A DNA stretch of 30,775 bases from a virus. The stretch is taken from positions 1-30,775 of the IMG/VR virus record IMGVR_UViG_3300035667_000008. One strand, given 5' to 3'. This document shows positions 21,868 through 28,371 of the stretch, piece after piece (positions within the stretch are counted from its first letter, which is position 1; each line of letters opens with the position of its first letter). A program made the position numbers and the translations under genes. Under the pieces are notes generated by a model. That model was not told the DNA's origin. It saw only the letters and a program-made list of their open reading frames with translations, and did no database searches.

Positions 21868-23175
21868 ATGACCGCCAAGGGAAAGATCAACGCCAGCAAC
21901 GTCACCACCGGGGACCGGATCATTGTCAAGGCGTGGTTCGACGCTGAAGGCCACGAGCGGATCACCGAGAGCGCCACCAAGACCGGAGATGGTGTGTTCG
22001 TCGCCCGGGTCATCGCCAAGACCTTCCGGGCCGCTCAGGGACCATACGAGGCCCGGGGCAGGTACGTCATCGAAACCACGGCCGGATCGTTCGAGGCTGC
22101 GCCGATCCAGACCATGTGGCTGGCGCCGGAGGACAACGCCGGGCTCAAGCGGGCGCACGCCGAGGCGCTGGCCGAGAAGATCGAACACGAGCGTGCCGAG
22201 ATCGATACCGCGTGGGCCGAGGAGCTGAAGCGGGAGGAGGCGGTCGACGCGCAGACCGCCCAGGTGGAGAACTGGCTGGCCCGGCACCGTGAGCAGGGCA
22301 CCCCGAGCCGCGAGTGGAGCTCGATCGAGAACGGCCGCCAGGCCGACCACGAGGAGGCCTTGACACTTAACAGTCAAGCCGGTAAGGTTGACAACATGAA
22401 CAACGACGCAAGCACTGAAGCCCCCGCGCTGATCACCCAGACCGACGACACCGAGGTCATGGACGCCGCGCTGGCCAAGCTGGACAACGCGACCGGCTCG
22501 ACCGTGGTCCGGCTGCTGGAGAAGGTCTGGGCGCGCATTCGCGAAGACCACGTGGATCTGCCCGAAGTCATCATCATCACCGGCTCCGGCCTGGTCGGCG
22601 CGAGCAAGTGGGGTCACTTCCGGGCGGACGGCTGGAAGGTCCGCGAGGAAGGCTCAGCACTGCGCAAGGATGAGCTGTTCCTGGCCGGGGAGGCGCTCGC
22701 CAAGGGCGCGGCCCAGGTGCTCCAGACCATGCTCCACGAGGCCGCGCACACCCTGGCCAAGGTCCGGGGCCAGCAGGACACCAGCCGTCAGGGCCGGTGG
22801 CACAACGCGAAGTTCAAAGAGCTGGCAGCCGAGATGGGCCTGGAGCACAAGGCGGCTCAGGCGGACAGCTCGCACGGCTTCTCGTTCGTCACGCTGACCG
22901 AGACCACCAAGGCCCGGTACGCGGACTTGCTGGCCGAGCTGGACACCGAGATCCGGCTGACATGCCACCTCCCCGCGTGGCTCGGTGGCGAGGACGAGAA
23001 GGACGGCGGCGAGAAGATCACCGGCAAGCCGACCAAGGGTGGCGGCTCGACCTCGAACAACGTCAAGGCGGTGTGCCGGTGCGAGAAGCCCCGCATCATC
23101 CGGGTCAGCCGGACGGTGCTGGAGGAGGCGGGCATCATGTGCCGCGATTGCGACTCGGACTTCGAGGCCGCTTGA
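21868..23175 (+). CDS. fused protein: beta/coiled-coil domain plus SprT-like metalloprotease
   Basis: This encodes 435 residues from ATG 21868 (AAGGAG upstream). Residues 1-75 are beta-rich (INASNVTTGDRIIVKAWFD), and 85-165 are a charged helix (AEALAEKIEHERAEIDTAWAEELKREE). Residues 177-435 are a SprT-like zinc metallopeptidase: HEAAH at 290-294, the following helix with RWHNAKFKELAAEMG, and a C-terminal zinc ribbon with CRC and CRDC pairs. A full promoter with operator lies within the gene at 22360-22388, and an in-frame ATG at 22396 sits 7 nt after its -10. The protease could therefore also be made alone from a leaderless mRNA. The order suggests two genes joined by loss of a stop codon. 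The substrate is unknown; SprT-type proteases are linked to DNA-protein crosslink processing. Confidence 0.8.
   Translation: MTAKGKINASNVTTGDRIIVKAWFDAEGHERITESATKTGDGVFVARVIAKTFRAAQGPYEARGRYVIETTAGSFEAAPIQTMWLAPEDNAGLKRAHAEALAEKIEHERAEIDTAWAEELKREEAVDAQTAQVENWLARHREQGTPSREWSSIENGRQADHEEALTLNSQAGKVDNMNNDASTEAPALITQTDDTEVMDAALAKLDNATGSTVVRLLEKVWARIREDHVDLPEVIIITGSGLVGASKWGHFRADGWKVREEGSALRKDELFLAGEALAKGAAQVLQTMLHEAAHTLAKVRGQQDTSRQGRWHNAKFKELAAEMGLEHKAAQADSSHGFSFVTLTETTKARYADLLAELDTEIRLTCHLPAWLGGEDEKDGGEKITGKPTKGGGSTSNNVKAVCRCEKPRIIRVSRTVLEEAGIMCRDCDSDFEAA
22360..22388 (+). promoter_or_regulatory. intragenic early promoter with perfect operator
   Basis: TTGACA (22360-22365), 17 bp, TAAGGT (22383-22388). 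Operator TTGAC-ACTTAACA-GTCAA is 10/10. It is followed after 7 nt by ATG 22396, in frame with the surrounding gene, so it can give a leaderless transcript for the protease half only. Confidence 0.75.
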
Positions 23176-23189
23176 TCGCCCCTCCCCTG

Positions 23190-23219
23190 AGAGCCCCGGA
23201 GCAATTGCTCCGGGGCTCT
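23190..23219 (+). terminator. perfect palindromic terminator
   Basis: A 13-bp perfect stem with an AATT centre (23190-23202 and 23207-23219). Its last T is also the first T of the next -35 box, so terminator and promoter are directly fused. Confidence 0.85.
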
Positions 23220-23247
23220 TGACACATCACAGGCATGACGGTAATGT
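23219..23247 (+). promoter_or_regulatory. early promoter, operator degenerate
   Basis: TTGACA (23219-23224), 17 bp, TAATGT (23242-23247), with ATGACGG before the -10. The right operator half reads GGCAT instead of GTCAA, so repression may be weaker here. Confidence 0.75.
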
Positions 23248-23252
23248 AATCC

Positions 23253-23288
23253 ATGGTGGAGAAGGTCCGCCGTTTTAGGAGGAGGTAG
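23253..23288 (+). CDS. possible 11-residue leader peptide MVEKVRRFRRR
   Basis: An ATG lies 5 nt after the -10 box and reads 11 codons, ending in three AGG arginine codons and TAG, 2 nt before the next ATG (23291). The AGGAGGAGG that encodes the arginines is also the ribosome binding site of the next gene. Translation of this leader would affect access to that site. It is a short open frame only and may be chance. Confidence 0.25.
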   Translation: MVEKVRRFRRR

Positions 23289-23290
23289 AG

Positions 23291-23827
23291 ATGACGTTTC
23301 TGTTTCCAGTTGACGTGGCCGATCTGTTGGCCAGTATGGAGGATCTGGAAGAAGTCCAGACCGCGCTCAGTCGTGAGAAGGTCATTCGGAATGTGATGGC
23401 CAGCAGCGGCGAGGATCGCCAGACCATCATCGACTTTATGGACGCGCACGCCTCGATGGATCAGGAGGCCGTGCTGGACCTGACCGACGGTGAGCCTACG
23501 ACGCTGGCGGATGCGCTGGGCCGGTACGTGGACAGCTTGGATCGGATGACCGGCGCGGGGGAGGACATCCCTGCCGACGTGATTGCAGAGCTGCAATCGT
23601 TGCTGGCCTACCCGTGGCTGGGCCAGATCACGATCACGGCCGAGATGGTCGACGCGTTCGCTACTGGCTGGAACGCGCAGCACGGTACCGAGAACGTGAT
23701 GAATTGCTCCGAGCACAACATGGGCGACTGCCCGTACCACAACACGCCCGGTGCCCGGCGCCGTGCGGGTTTGAAGGCTGCTCTGACCAGCGCGGGGTTC
23801 CAGGTCGTTGACACCTTGAAGTCCTGA
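23291..23827 (+). CDS. hypothetical early protein
   Basis: This encodes 178 residues; the ATG is preceded by AGGAGGAGG. It is acidic and helical (VADLLASMEDLEEVQTALSREKVIRNVMASSGEDRQTIIDFMDAHASMDQ). Toward the C-terminus it has CSEHNMGDCPYHNTPG, a Cys/His cluster that could bind a metal ion, and then a basic helix. I recognise no family. It is the first gene of a small early operon with its own promoter directly behind a terminator. The next promoter begins within its last codons. Confidence 0.65.
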   Translation: MTFLFPVDVADLLASMEDLEEVQTALSREKVIRNVMASSGEDRQTIIDFMDAHASMDQEAVLDLTDGEPTTLADALGRYVDSLDRMTGAGEDIPADVIAELQSLLAYPWLGQITITAEMVDAFATGWNAQHGTENVMNCSEHNMGDCPYHNTPGARRRAGLKAALTSAGFQVVDTLKS

Positions 23828-23836
23828 CGGTAACGT
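23808..23836 (+). promoter_or_regulatory. early promoter, operator degenerate
   Basis: TTGACA (23808-23813), 17 bp, TAACGT (23831-23836). The operator reads TTGAC-ACCTTGAA-GTCCT, so only part of the right half is kept. It lies over the end of the upstream gene and drives the operon from 23869. Confidence 0.7.
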
Positions 23837-23868
23837 ATCCGTCGCAAGCCCAACAGGAAGGGGCGCAC

Positions 23869-24165
23869 ATGCGTGTAAACGCGATAGTGACCGAGCTCGA
23901 CGAGGATCGCTGGGACGTAATCCAGAAAGCGGTCAACACCAGCTACGACATCCAGAAGGGCGCCACGCGGGTATGCGTGACGTTCGTTCACGGGGAGCTG
24001 GAGCGTCATGCGGAGATGCCCCTCGGGGTGTTCACCGGCCTGATGGTCTCGCTCGGACTGACCGGAGTGGTCAGCAACGTGTGCACGGCCATGGCCGCGC
24101 TTCAGCCGGACGCCGACCAGGACGAGGACGACAAGAACACCCGGCCGGAAGGGGCGGACCAGTGA
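23869..24165 (+). CDS. hypothetical early protein
   Basis: This encodes 98 residues; the ATG has AGGAAGGGG upstream. The N-terminal half is alpha/beta (IVTELDEDRWDVIQKAVNTSYDIQKGATRVCVTFVHGELERHAEMPLGV), followed by a hydrophobic helix (FTGLMVSLGLTGVVSNVCTAMAAL) and an acidic, probably disordered tail (DADQDEDDKNTRPEG). The hydrophobic stretch has glycine and serine and is borderline as a membrane helix. No family recognised. Its stop overlaps the next GTG, so it belongs to the operon leading to the RuvC-like and exonuclease genes. Confidence 0.6.
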   Translation: MRVNAIVTELDEDRWDVIQKAVNTSYDIQKGATRVCVTFVHGELERHAEMPLGVFTGLMVSLGLTGVVSNVCTAMAALQPDADQDEDDKNTRPEGADQ

Positions 24166-24575
24166 GGATCAACCGGCTGGAGCTCATCGGCAAGATCAGT
24201 GCCCTGATCGTCCAGCGCGAGGAGAAGGCGCTGGCCTCCAAGGCCAAGGCGTATAACGAGGCGGATAAGGCAGAGGGCGATTACGTCCGCCAGCACGCGG
24301 CCGACTGGGCCGCGTTCGCTACCCGGATCAGGGTGCGGATGCGTAAGGACCAGGCGGTCACTCACACCGATGTGCCCGAGGGTCTTCGCCAGGGCGGGTA
24401 CCGATCCAGTGTCCAGCTCTTCCAGCCCCGAACCGTGCGGGACGAGGATTACGCGCCGCAGACCCAGGTGCTGATCAACCTGCTGGCCGTGCTCCAGGCC
24501 AGCCCGGACGAGTTCGTGACCACCTCCACGCTCGATCGCATGGGCGCGCCGTTGCGTGAGTTGATGCGGCCGTGA
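24162..24575 (+). CDS. hypothetical early protein
   Basis: This encodes 137 residues. GTG 24162 is chosen because it overlaps the previous stop and begins a sensible helical N-terminus (RINRLELIGKISALIVQREEKALASKAKAYNEADKAEGDYVRQHAADWAAFATRIRVRMRK); the longer frame upstream is a shadow. The protein is basic in its first half and has a C-terminal helix near QVLINLLAVLQASPDEF. No known motif. It is coupled by a 4-nt overlap to the RuvC-like gene, suggesting a role with it in DNA metabolism, but this is inference. Confidence 0.6.
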   Translation: MRINRLELIGKISALIVQREEKALASKAKAYNEADKAEGDYVRQHAADWAAFATRIRVRMRKDQAVTHTDVPEGLRQGGYRSSVQLFQPRTVRDEDYAPQTQVLINLLAVLQASPDEFVTTSTLDRMGAPLRELMRP

Positions 24576-25072
24576 TCAAGGTCAGTGGTCTGGACCTCTC
24601 GATGACCGGGACCGGTGTGGCGCACACGTCCGAAGGGGCCGTGTGTTCGCACCTGATCAAGCCCAAGATGACTGGTGATCTGCGGCTCCGGGAGATCCAG
24701 ACCAGGATGCTGGCGTTCACCCCGGCGGATACCGATCTCGTGGTGATCGAGGGTTTCCTCAATCACTCGCACAGCGCCGGGATCACCGGCATGGTGCACG
24801 GCGCCGTGCGGGCCGCGCTCATTGAGCAGGGCATCAAGTACGCCACGCTGCCACCGTCGAGCCTCAAGAAGTACGCCACCGGCCGGGGCAACGCGACCAA
24901 GACGGACATGGCCATCGCCGCGCTGAAGCGTGCAGACGCTGAGTTCGCGAACGATAACGAGTGCGACGCGTGGTGGCTCTGGGTGGCCGCAAACGACTAC
25001 TTGGAACAGCCGGTGTTCTCGCTCCCCGCTGCCCAGCGCGGCGCGCTGGACGCCCTGAAGATAGAGAACTGA
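24572..25072 (+). CDS. RuvC-like Holliday junction resolvase
   Basis: This encodes 166 residues from GTG 24572. The fold signature of RuvC nucleases is clear: VSGLDLSMTGTGVA with the first catalytic aspartate at residue 8, VVIEGF with glutamate 60, the PPSSLKKYATGRGNATK segment (K110) that precedes the last helix, and NDNECDAWWL with acidic residues 128, 130 and 132. It would resolve branched DNA during recombination or before packaging, using two metal ions. Length fits the family. It is coupled by overlapping start/stop codons with genes on both sides, in the same operon as the YqaJ-type exonuclease. Confidence 0.85.
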   Translation: MIKVSGLDLSMTGTGVAHTSEGAVCSHLIKPKMTGDLRLREIQTRMLAFTPADTDLVVIEGFLNHSHSAGITGMVHGAVRAALIEQGIKYATLPPSSLKKYATGRGNATKTDMAIAALKRADAEFANDNECDAWWLWVAANDYLEQPVFSLPAAQRGALDALKIEN

Positions 25073-25248
25073 TGAAGACCAGCGTCACGCTGCCCCTGAT
25101 CAAACAGACGCCCGGCGCCCTGCTCTACGGGCTGGCGGACCGCAAGGCCACGATCGTCAGCAACGTCTACGTCCGCAAGGACAAGATGCCGATGGTCGAG
25201 GGTCAGTACCCGGCAGAGATCACGGTCAGCATCGAGGTGGCCGAGTGA
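25072..25248 (+). CDS. hypothetical small protein
   Basis: This encodes 58 residues from ATG 25072, which overlaps the RuvC-like stop (TGATG). It reads as a small beta-rich protein (SVTLPLIKQTPGALLYGL, ADRKATIVSNVYVRKDKMP, YPAEITVSIEVAE), consistent with a compact single domain. No motif recognised. Overlaps with both neighbours place it firmly in the recombination operon. The longer upstream frame (from 24961) is antisense-like arginine-rich sequence and is not used. Confidence 0.6.
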   Translation: MKTSVTLPLIKQTPGALLYGLADRKATIVSNVYVRKDKMPMVEGQYPAEITVSIEVAE

Positions 25249-25472
25249 AGACCATGCACAAGGGATTCATGGTCGTCGGCATGACCGGCAACATGTCGGC
25301 CGAGATCGTCGAGACCGGCGAGTACGTAGAGGTGATCATTACCGACTCGGCGGCGGTTCGTTCGTTCGATCTGAACGGCCTGGAGTCTTTTTCTGACGAT
25401 ATCGACCAGCTCCGGCAGCTTGCCACCCAGGTTGACCGGTGCAACCAGCACAGCCGCGAGGTAGTCGAATGA
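25245..25472 (+). CDS. hypothetical small protein
   Basis: This encodes 75 residues from GTG 25245 (ATG 25254 possible), overlapping the previous stop by 4 nt. Beta strands at the start (GFMVVGMTGNMSAEIVETGEYVEVIITD) are followed by a helical end (DIDQLRQLATQVDRCNQHSREVV). No family recognised. It is sandwiched by overlaps between a small protein and the exonuclease gene, suggesting co-translation with them. Confidence 0.6.
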   Translation: MKTMHKGFMVVGMTGNMSAEIVETGEYVEVIITDSAAVRSFDLNGLESFSDDIDQLRQLATQVDRCNQHSREVVE

Positions 25473-26644
25473 CCGGCGAGATGGAGTACTTCCCGGCCGA
25501 GGTCGAGCAACGGGAGTTGGAGCAGAAGCGGACCAGGACGATGGAGTCCGCACGGACGGCCAGCTACCTGGCGCGCTCGGGTGGACGGCTCGGCTGCCCG
25601 CACCCGGTGCATCGGTTCGCCCAGGTCCCGAACAGTCCTGCTTCTCTCATCCTCCCCGAATGTGCCGGTCAGGAGGCTTGGCTGGCTGCCCGGCGCGAGG
25701 GGGTCGGCGGCTCCGAGGTCGGCGCCCTGGTCGGTATCTCCGAATACGACACGGCCTTCAGCGTCTGGAACATCAAGAAGCACGGGGGCAAAGACCTGTC
25801 CGGCCTGGCCGCTGTCGAGTGGGGTCACCGGCTGGAGGAGGTCGTAGCCCAGAAGATCGCGGAAGAGATCGGCATGGTGTCGCGGTTCGCCGGTGGTCTC
25901 TGGGCTGACCGGGCGAACCCGATCCTCCGGGTGACGCCAGATCGGTTCGCGACCAAGCCGCGAGCTTGGACGGCCAAGGCGCTGATCGAGTGCAAGACGG
26001 CCGGGGACGATGAGCACTGGGCCAGCGGCACCATCACACCTGGCGGCCAGGGCACCGGCTCGGCGCCGCTCAGCTACCAGGCCCAGGCCCAATGGCAGAT
26101 GGGCATCATCGGCCTGCCGGTGTGCTACCTGGGCTGCCTGGTGCTCGGCCGGGAGCGGCAATTCTTCGTGACCGAGGTGCACTTCGATAAGGGCTGGTTC
26201 GACGAGCTGGCCGCCGAGGCCAATCGCTACTGGACTGAGAACATCCTGGCCGACGAGCCGCCGATGCATAACTTCCGGCACCCCAAGACGGAGGAGCTCC
26301 TGAAAGAGCTCCATCCTGCCGTCATCATTCCGTCGACCCAGCTCCCCGAGGATGCGGCCGAGTGGCTGGCGGAATACGAGTATGCCCTGGCGCGGTTCAA
26401 GTCGGCCGAGACCGATCTGGATGCCATCAAGAACTACTTCCGCATGCAGACCGGCGACGCCGGTGCGGGTTACCTGGGGGACGAGAAGGTGGTCAGCTAT
26501 CCCGAGGTGAAGTCGTCGCGGATCAGTGTCGAGGCGCTGAAGCGGGACTACCCCGAGGTGGCCCAGGCCGTGACCGAGGTCAGCCGGTATCGCCGGATGA
26601 CCATCCGGGTGCCCAAGACGCTCAAGGCCAAGACTGACAGTTAA
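25469..26644 (+). CDS. YqaJ-type recombination exonuclease
   Basis: This encodes 391 residues from ATG 25469, overlapping the previous stop (ATGA). After about 65 residues of charged N-terminal extension it shows the YqaJ viral recombinase nuclease pattern: LAARREGVGGSEVGALVG, then WGHRLEEVVAQKIAEE, TPDRF and LIECKTA with the Asp/Glu-x-Lys catalytic core, SYQAQAQWQMGIIG and VCYLGCLV. A helical C-terminal region follows. Such enzymes degrade one strand of double-stranded DNA to prepare single-strand annealing, usually with a recombinase partner. Here the later small proteins at 27378 and 28372 may be DNA-binding partners. The C-terminal codons overlap an operator-like site at 26634. Confidence 0.87.
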   Translation: MTGEMEYFPAEVEQRELEQKRTRTMESARTASYLARSGGRLGCPHPVHRFAQVPNSPASLILPECAGQEAWLAARREGVGGSEVGALVGISEYDTAFSVWNIKKHGGKDLSGLAAVEWGHRLEEVVAQKIAEEIGMVSRFAGGLWADRANPILRVTPDRFATKPRAWTAKALIECKTAGDDEHWASGTITPGGQGTGSAPLSYQAQAQWQMGIIGLPVCYLGCLVLGRERQFFVTEVHFDKGWFDELAAEANRYWTENILADEPPMHNFRHPKTEELLKELHPAVIIPSTQLPEDAAEWLAEYEYALARFKSAETDLDAIKNYFRMQTGDAGAGYLGDEKVVSYPEVKSSRISVEALKRDYPEVAQAVTEVSRYRRMTIRVPKTLKAKTDS

Positions 26645-26651
26645 GTGTCAA
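26634..26651. promoter_or_regulatory. operator-like palindrome at exonuclease stop (9/10)
   Basis: CTGAC-AGTTAAGT-GTCAA overlaps the last codons and stop of the exonuclease gene and ends 2 bp upstream of the promoter at 26654. Confidence 0.6.
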
Positions 26652-26653
26652 CG

Positions 26654-26682
26654 TTGCGACATTAACGGCGGCACTGTAATGT
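26654..26682 (+). promoter_or_regulatory. early-type promoter for cluster B RNA
   Basis: TTGCGA (26654-26659), 17 bp, TAATGT (26677-26682). No gene starts for 690 nt downstream, so it drives the non-coding tRNA-like cluster, mirroring the promoter at 3357-3329 for cluster A. Confidence 0.65.
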
Positions 26683-26750
26683 ATGACTTGCTGGTCGACG
26701 GACCCCCTAGGCCAGCAGCCCGGAGCTTTTCGCGGGGCTTCGGATTCTGT

Positions 26751-26819
26751 GCCCGTGCTCGCTATTAGGACCCGACCGTCCAGCTTGCTGGCCTCTGGTT
26801 CGAACCCCGGAACGGGTTG
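26751..26819 (+). tRNA. tRNA-like unit (T-arm at 26794-26810)
   Basis: A T-arm with a TTCGAAC loop is followed by AACGGGT, which can pair with GCCCGTG at 26751 over six positions (one G-U). The region between contains a CCAG-CTTG-CTGG hairpin but no normal 7-nt anticodon loop. At 69 nt it is short for a tRNA. Confidence 0.25.
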
Positions 26820-26892
26820 AAGGGGTAGGGACCCTCCGACAGATCCCAGGGGGCCAGGTTCGCGGCCTGGCCCCCGGTACTAACTTGATAGA

Positions 26893-26992
26893 GCCCAGGC
26901 AGTCAGAGGATCGAGCGTCACGCCCGGCGCGCTGTCACGGCAAAGCTGACCCGCTGAGGGGAGGCGAGGCGGTTCGAATCCGCCGATGGGCA
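26893..26992 (+). tRNA. tRNA-like unit (T-arm at 26968-26984)
   Basis: The perfect T-arm GGCGG-TTCGAAT-CCGCC is followed by GATGGGC-A. GCCCA at 26893 pairs with TGGGC over 5 bp, and a D-arm-like AGTCAGAGGATCGAGCG follows, lacking one C relative to a normal tRNA D-stem. About 28 extra bases lie between D-arm and T-arm. This is the best tRNA-like unit of the cluster, but not canonical. Confidence 0.35.
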
Positions 26993-27132
26993 CGAGCGGT
27001 CTGAGGTTCGCCCACGACCGGTCAAAAGCCCGGCACGCAGAAGCACCACGCCGGGTAACAACTCATGGCGGACGCCCCATGTGGACGGGGTTAAGAAGTC
27101 CGACGGGCTGAGTGTCGGCCTGCACGAGTCGG

Positions 27133-27211
27133 ACGGATGGCCGAATGGTGAGGTCTCATCAGAGACCAAGGCCAGCGACCGGGTTCAAGATCCCCGGGAC
27201 GGTGCATCCGT
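27133..27211 (+). tRNA. tRNA-like unit with 7-bp acceptor-type stem
   Basis: ACGGATG (27133-27139) pairs perfectly with CATCCGT (27205-27211), 79 nt in all. Inside are a D-loop-like GAATGGTGA, a 5-bp arm with 6-nt loop CATCAG, and a hairpin with TTCAAGATC loop. Seven extra bases separate the last hairpin from the acceptor strand. Length and outer stem fit a tRNA; the loops do not. Confidence 0.3.
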
Positions 27212-27377
27212 TTGGCGAGGCACTGGTTGAGGTCCGGACCGAAGCGGGACCAGGGGCGGTGGCCCACCAGAATCCACCGGGTCCGGCCGGGCGAGGGAGC
27301 CAGGTCAGTGTTGCCGTCAGACCTCGGCCGGGCCGCACCAAAACAGCTAGCTAGCTACTCACAGAAAGGTGGCCCTA

Positions 27378-27848
27378 ATGGCTGCCAGTAACAAGAGCAC
27401 GAGCGTGGCGCCCAAGGACGAGGCGGACGAACTGTTCGACAACCTCACCGACGGCGACAAGGCCGGGGCGACGGCCAATGAGGAGGACTTCGACGACCTC
27501 TTGGACGAGGTGGAAGAGGACGACTCGGAGGGCTGGGTTCCGACCGAGAAGGGCGAGGGGATCTCGGGTCTCGTGACCAAGATCGGTGAGACCCGATCCG
27601 ACTTCGCGAACGAGGGCGAGAACCCGATGGTGCCGACCGTGGTCGTTGAGACCAAGGACGGCACGAAGTACCGGGTGATCGGCTACGGCGCCGTCCTGAA
27701 GCGTGAGCTTCAGGATGCTGATCCGCACGTCGGTGATCTGATCGCTGTGAAGTATTTCGGCGAAAAGCTGATCCGCAAGGGCCGGTTCGCGGGCAAGCCG
27801 TACAAGCACTTCGGTGTGGTCGTGCGGCGCGCTCGCCAGGTGGCCTGA
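27378..27848 (+). CDS. putative OB-fold-like DNA-metabolism protein
   Basis: This encodes 156 residues from ATG 27378 (GAAAGGTGG upstream). The first 55 residues are very acidic and probably disordered (EDFDDLLDEVEEDDSEG). The rest is a compact beta-rich domain: EGISGLVTKIGETRSDF, VPTVVVETKDGTKYRVIGYGAVLKRELQDADPHVGDLIAVKYFGEK, GRFAGKPYKHFGVVV. The same order of motifs occurs in the gene at 28372, so the two are paralogues. The five-strand layout and the location between exonuclease and helicase suggest a single-stranded DNA binding or accessory replication role; this is inference. A strong terminator follows. Confidence 0.7.
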   Translation: MAASNKSTSVAPKDEADELFDNLTDGDKAGATANEEDFDDLLDEVEEDDSEGWVPTEKGEGISGLVTKIGETRSDFANEGENPMVPTVVVETKDGTKYRVIGYGAVLKRELQDADPHVGDLIAVKYFGEKLIRKGRFAGKPYKHFGVVVRRARQVA

Positions 27849-27902
27849 TCAGGTAATCACCGGCTGGCTTAAAACAGGACCCACATGGACCGCCAGCCAC
27901 TT

Positions 27903-27945
27903 GCAGGCCGCCCGATCTCTCCATGCTGGAGATCGGGCGGCCTGC
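27903..27945. terminator. perfect 17-bp hairpin terminator
   Basis: 27903-27919 pairs perfectly with 27929-27945 around a 9-nt loop. It isolates the gene at 27378 from the next unit. Confidence 0.85.
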
Positions 27946-27967
27946 CTCGTCTCTCGATCCAGGAAGG

Positions 27968-27985
27968 TTGACACATGACTGTCAA
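27968..27985. promoter_or_regulatory. operator-like palindrome over a start codon (10/10)
   Basis: TTGAC-ACATGACT-GTCAA contains the ATG at 27975 and overlaps the end of its ribosome binding site. No -10 box stands 17 bp downstream, so a protein bound here would block read-through from upstream or initiation rather than a local promoter. Confidence 0.65.
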
Positions 27986-28361
27986 GTTCACTTCTGACGG
28001 CAAGGCCCCGGACGGCACGCTGCTCATCGTCGGCATCCGCTACGACCAGGCGGCCGGAGCCGGTGGTCCCCGTAGCCTGGAGTCCGCCCGGAGCGCGCGG
28101 CCCCCGCTCATCTACACGTACGCGATGCTCAAGGCCAGTGGCCTCTGGTACGTCACCGGCGGCTCGGGCAAGGTCCCGACGGCCGCCGGTTGGGGAGCCA
28201 TTCAGCGCTGGCTCGATCGGGACGGCCGGATCGTCGAGTGGGTCAAGATCGTGACCGAGACTGCCGACGTCTACCCCGTGAAGCCGGTGCCGTTCACGGT
28301 CCACCACCTGGACGGCACGAGCACCACTTCCCCGGTTGACGCACCTCGGGTGACCGGGTAA
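27975..28361 (+). CDS. hypothetical early protein
   Basis: This encodes 128 residues; AGGAAGG lies 8 nt before the ATG. The sequence is mixed: VKFTSDGKAPDGTLLIVGIRYD, a basic middle, YAMLKASGLWYVTGG, AGWGAIQRWLDRDGRIVEWVKIVTE, and a Pro/Thr-rich C-terminus. No known motif; the aromatic-rich centre suggests a small globular domain. It sits between the two related small DNA-metabolism genes, with an operator palindrome across its start. A promoter for the next gene is embedded in its last codons. Confidence 0.65.
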   Translation: MTVKFTSDGKAPDGTLLIVGIRYDQAAGAGGPRSLESARSARPPLIYTYAMLKASGLWYVTGGSGKVPTAAGWGAIQRWLDRDGRIVEWVKIVTETADVYPVKPVPFTVHHLDGTSTTSPVDAPRVTG

Positions 28362-28364
28362 CCT
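28336..28364 (+). promoter_or_regulatory. promoter TTGACG-N17-TAACCT, leaderless start
   Basis: -35 TTGACG (28336-28341) and -10 TAACCT (28359-28364) are 17 bp apart within the end of the upstream gene. The ATG at 28372 follows after 7 nt, so the transcript would be leaderless. The operator right half is absent. Confidence 0.65.
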
Positions 28365-28371
28365 CGCAGTC

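Larger units (their letters stand above)
26690..27360 (+). ncRNA. non-coding segment with tRNA-like T-arms (cluster B)
   Basis: About 670 bases have no credible gene. T-arm-type hairpins appear at 26794-26810 (TTCGAAC loop, one mismatch in the stem) and 26968-26984 (perfect stem, TTCGAAT), with a looser one around 27179-27198 (TTCAAGA). A perfect 10-bp hairpin with a TTCGCGG loop lies at 26849-26875 and may be a T-arm-like element or a terminator. D-arm-like GTCAGAGGATCGAGC is at about 26902-26916. As in cluster A, parts of tRNAs are obvious, but complete cloverleaves do not fold because arms are missing, shortened or separated by extra bases. The segment ends just before the gene at 27378. 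Confidence 0.55.

Noticed and set aside
26849-26875. Perfect hairpin in cluster B taken as an ordinary terminator only
   Set aside because: Left within the cluster description: its TTCGCGG loop resembles a T-loop and it lies between tRNA-like units, so the role is ambiguous.
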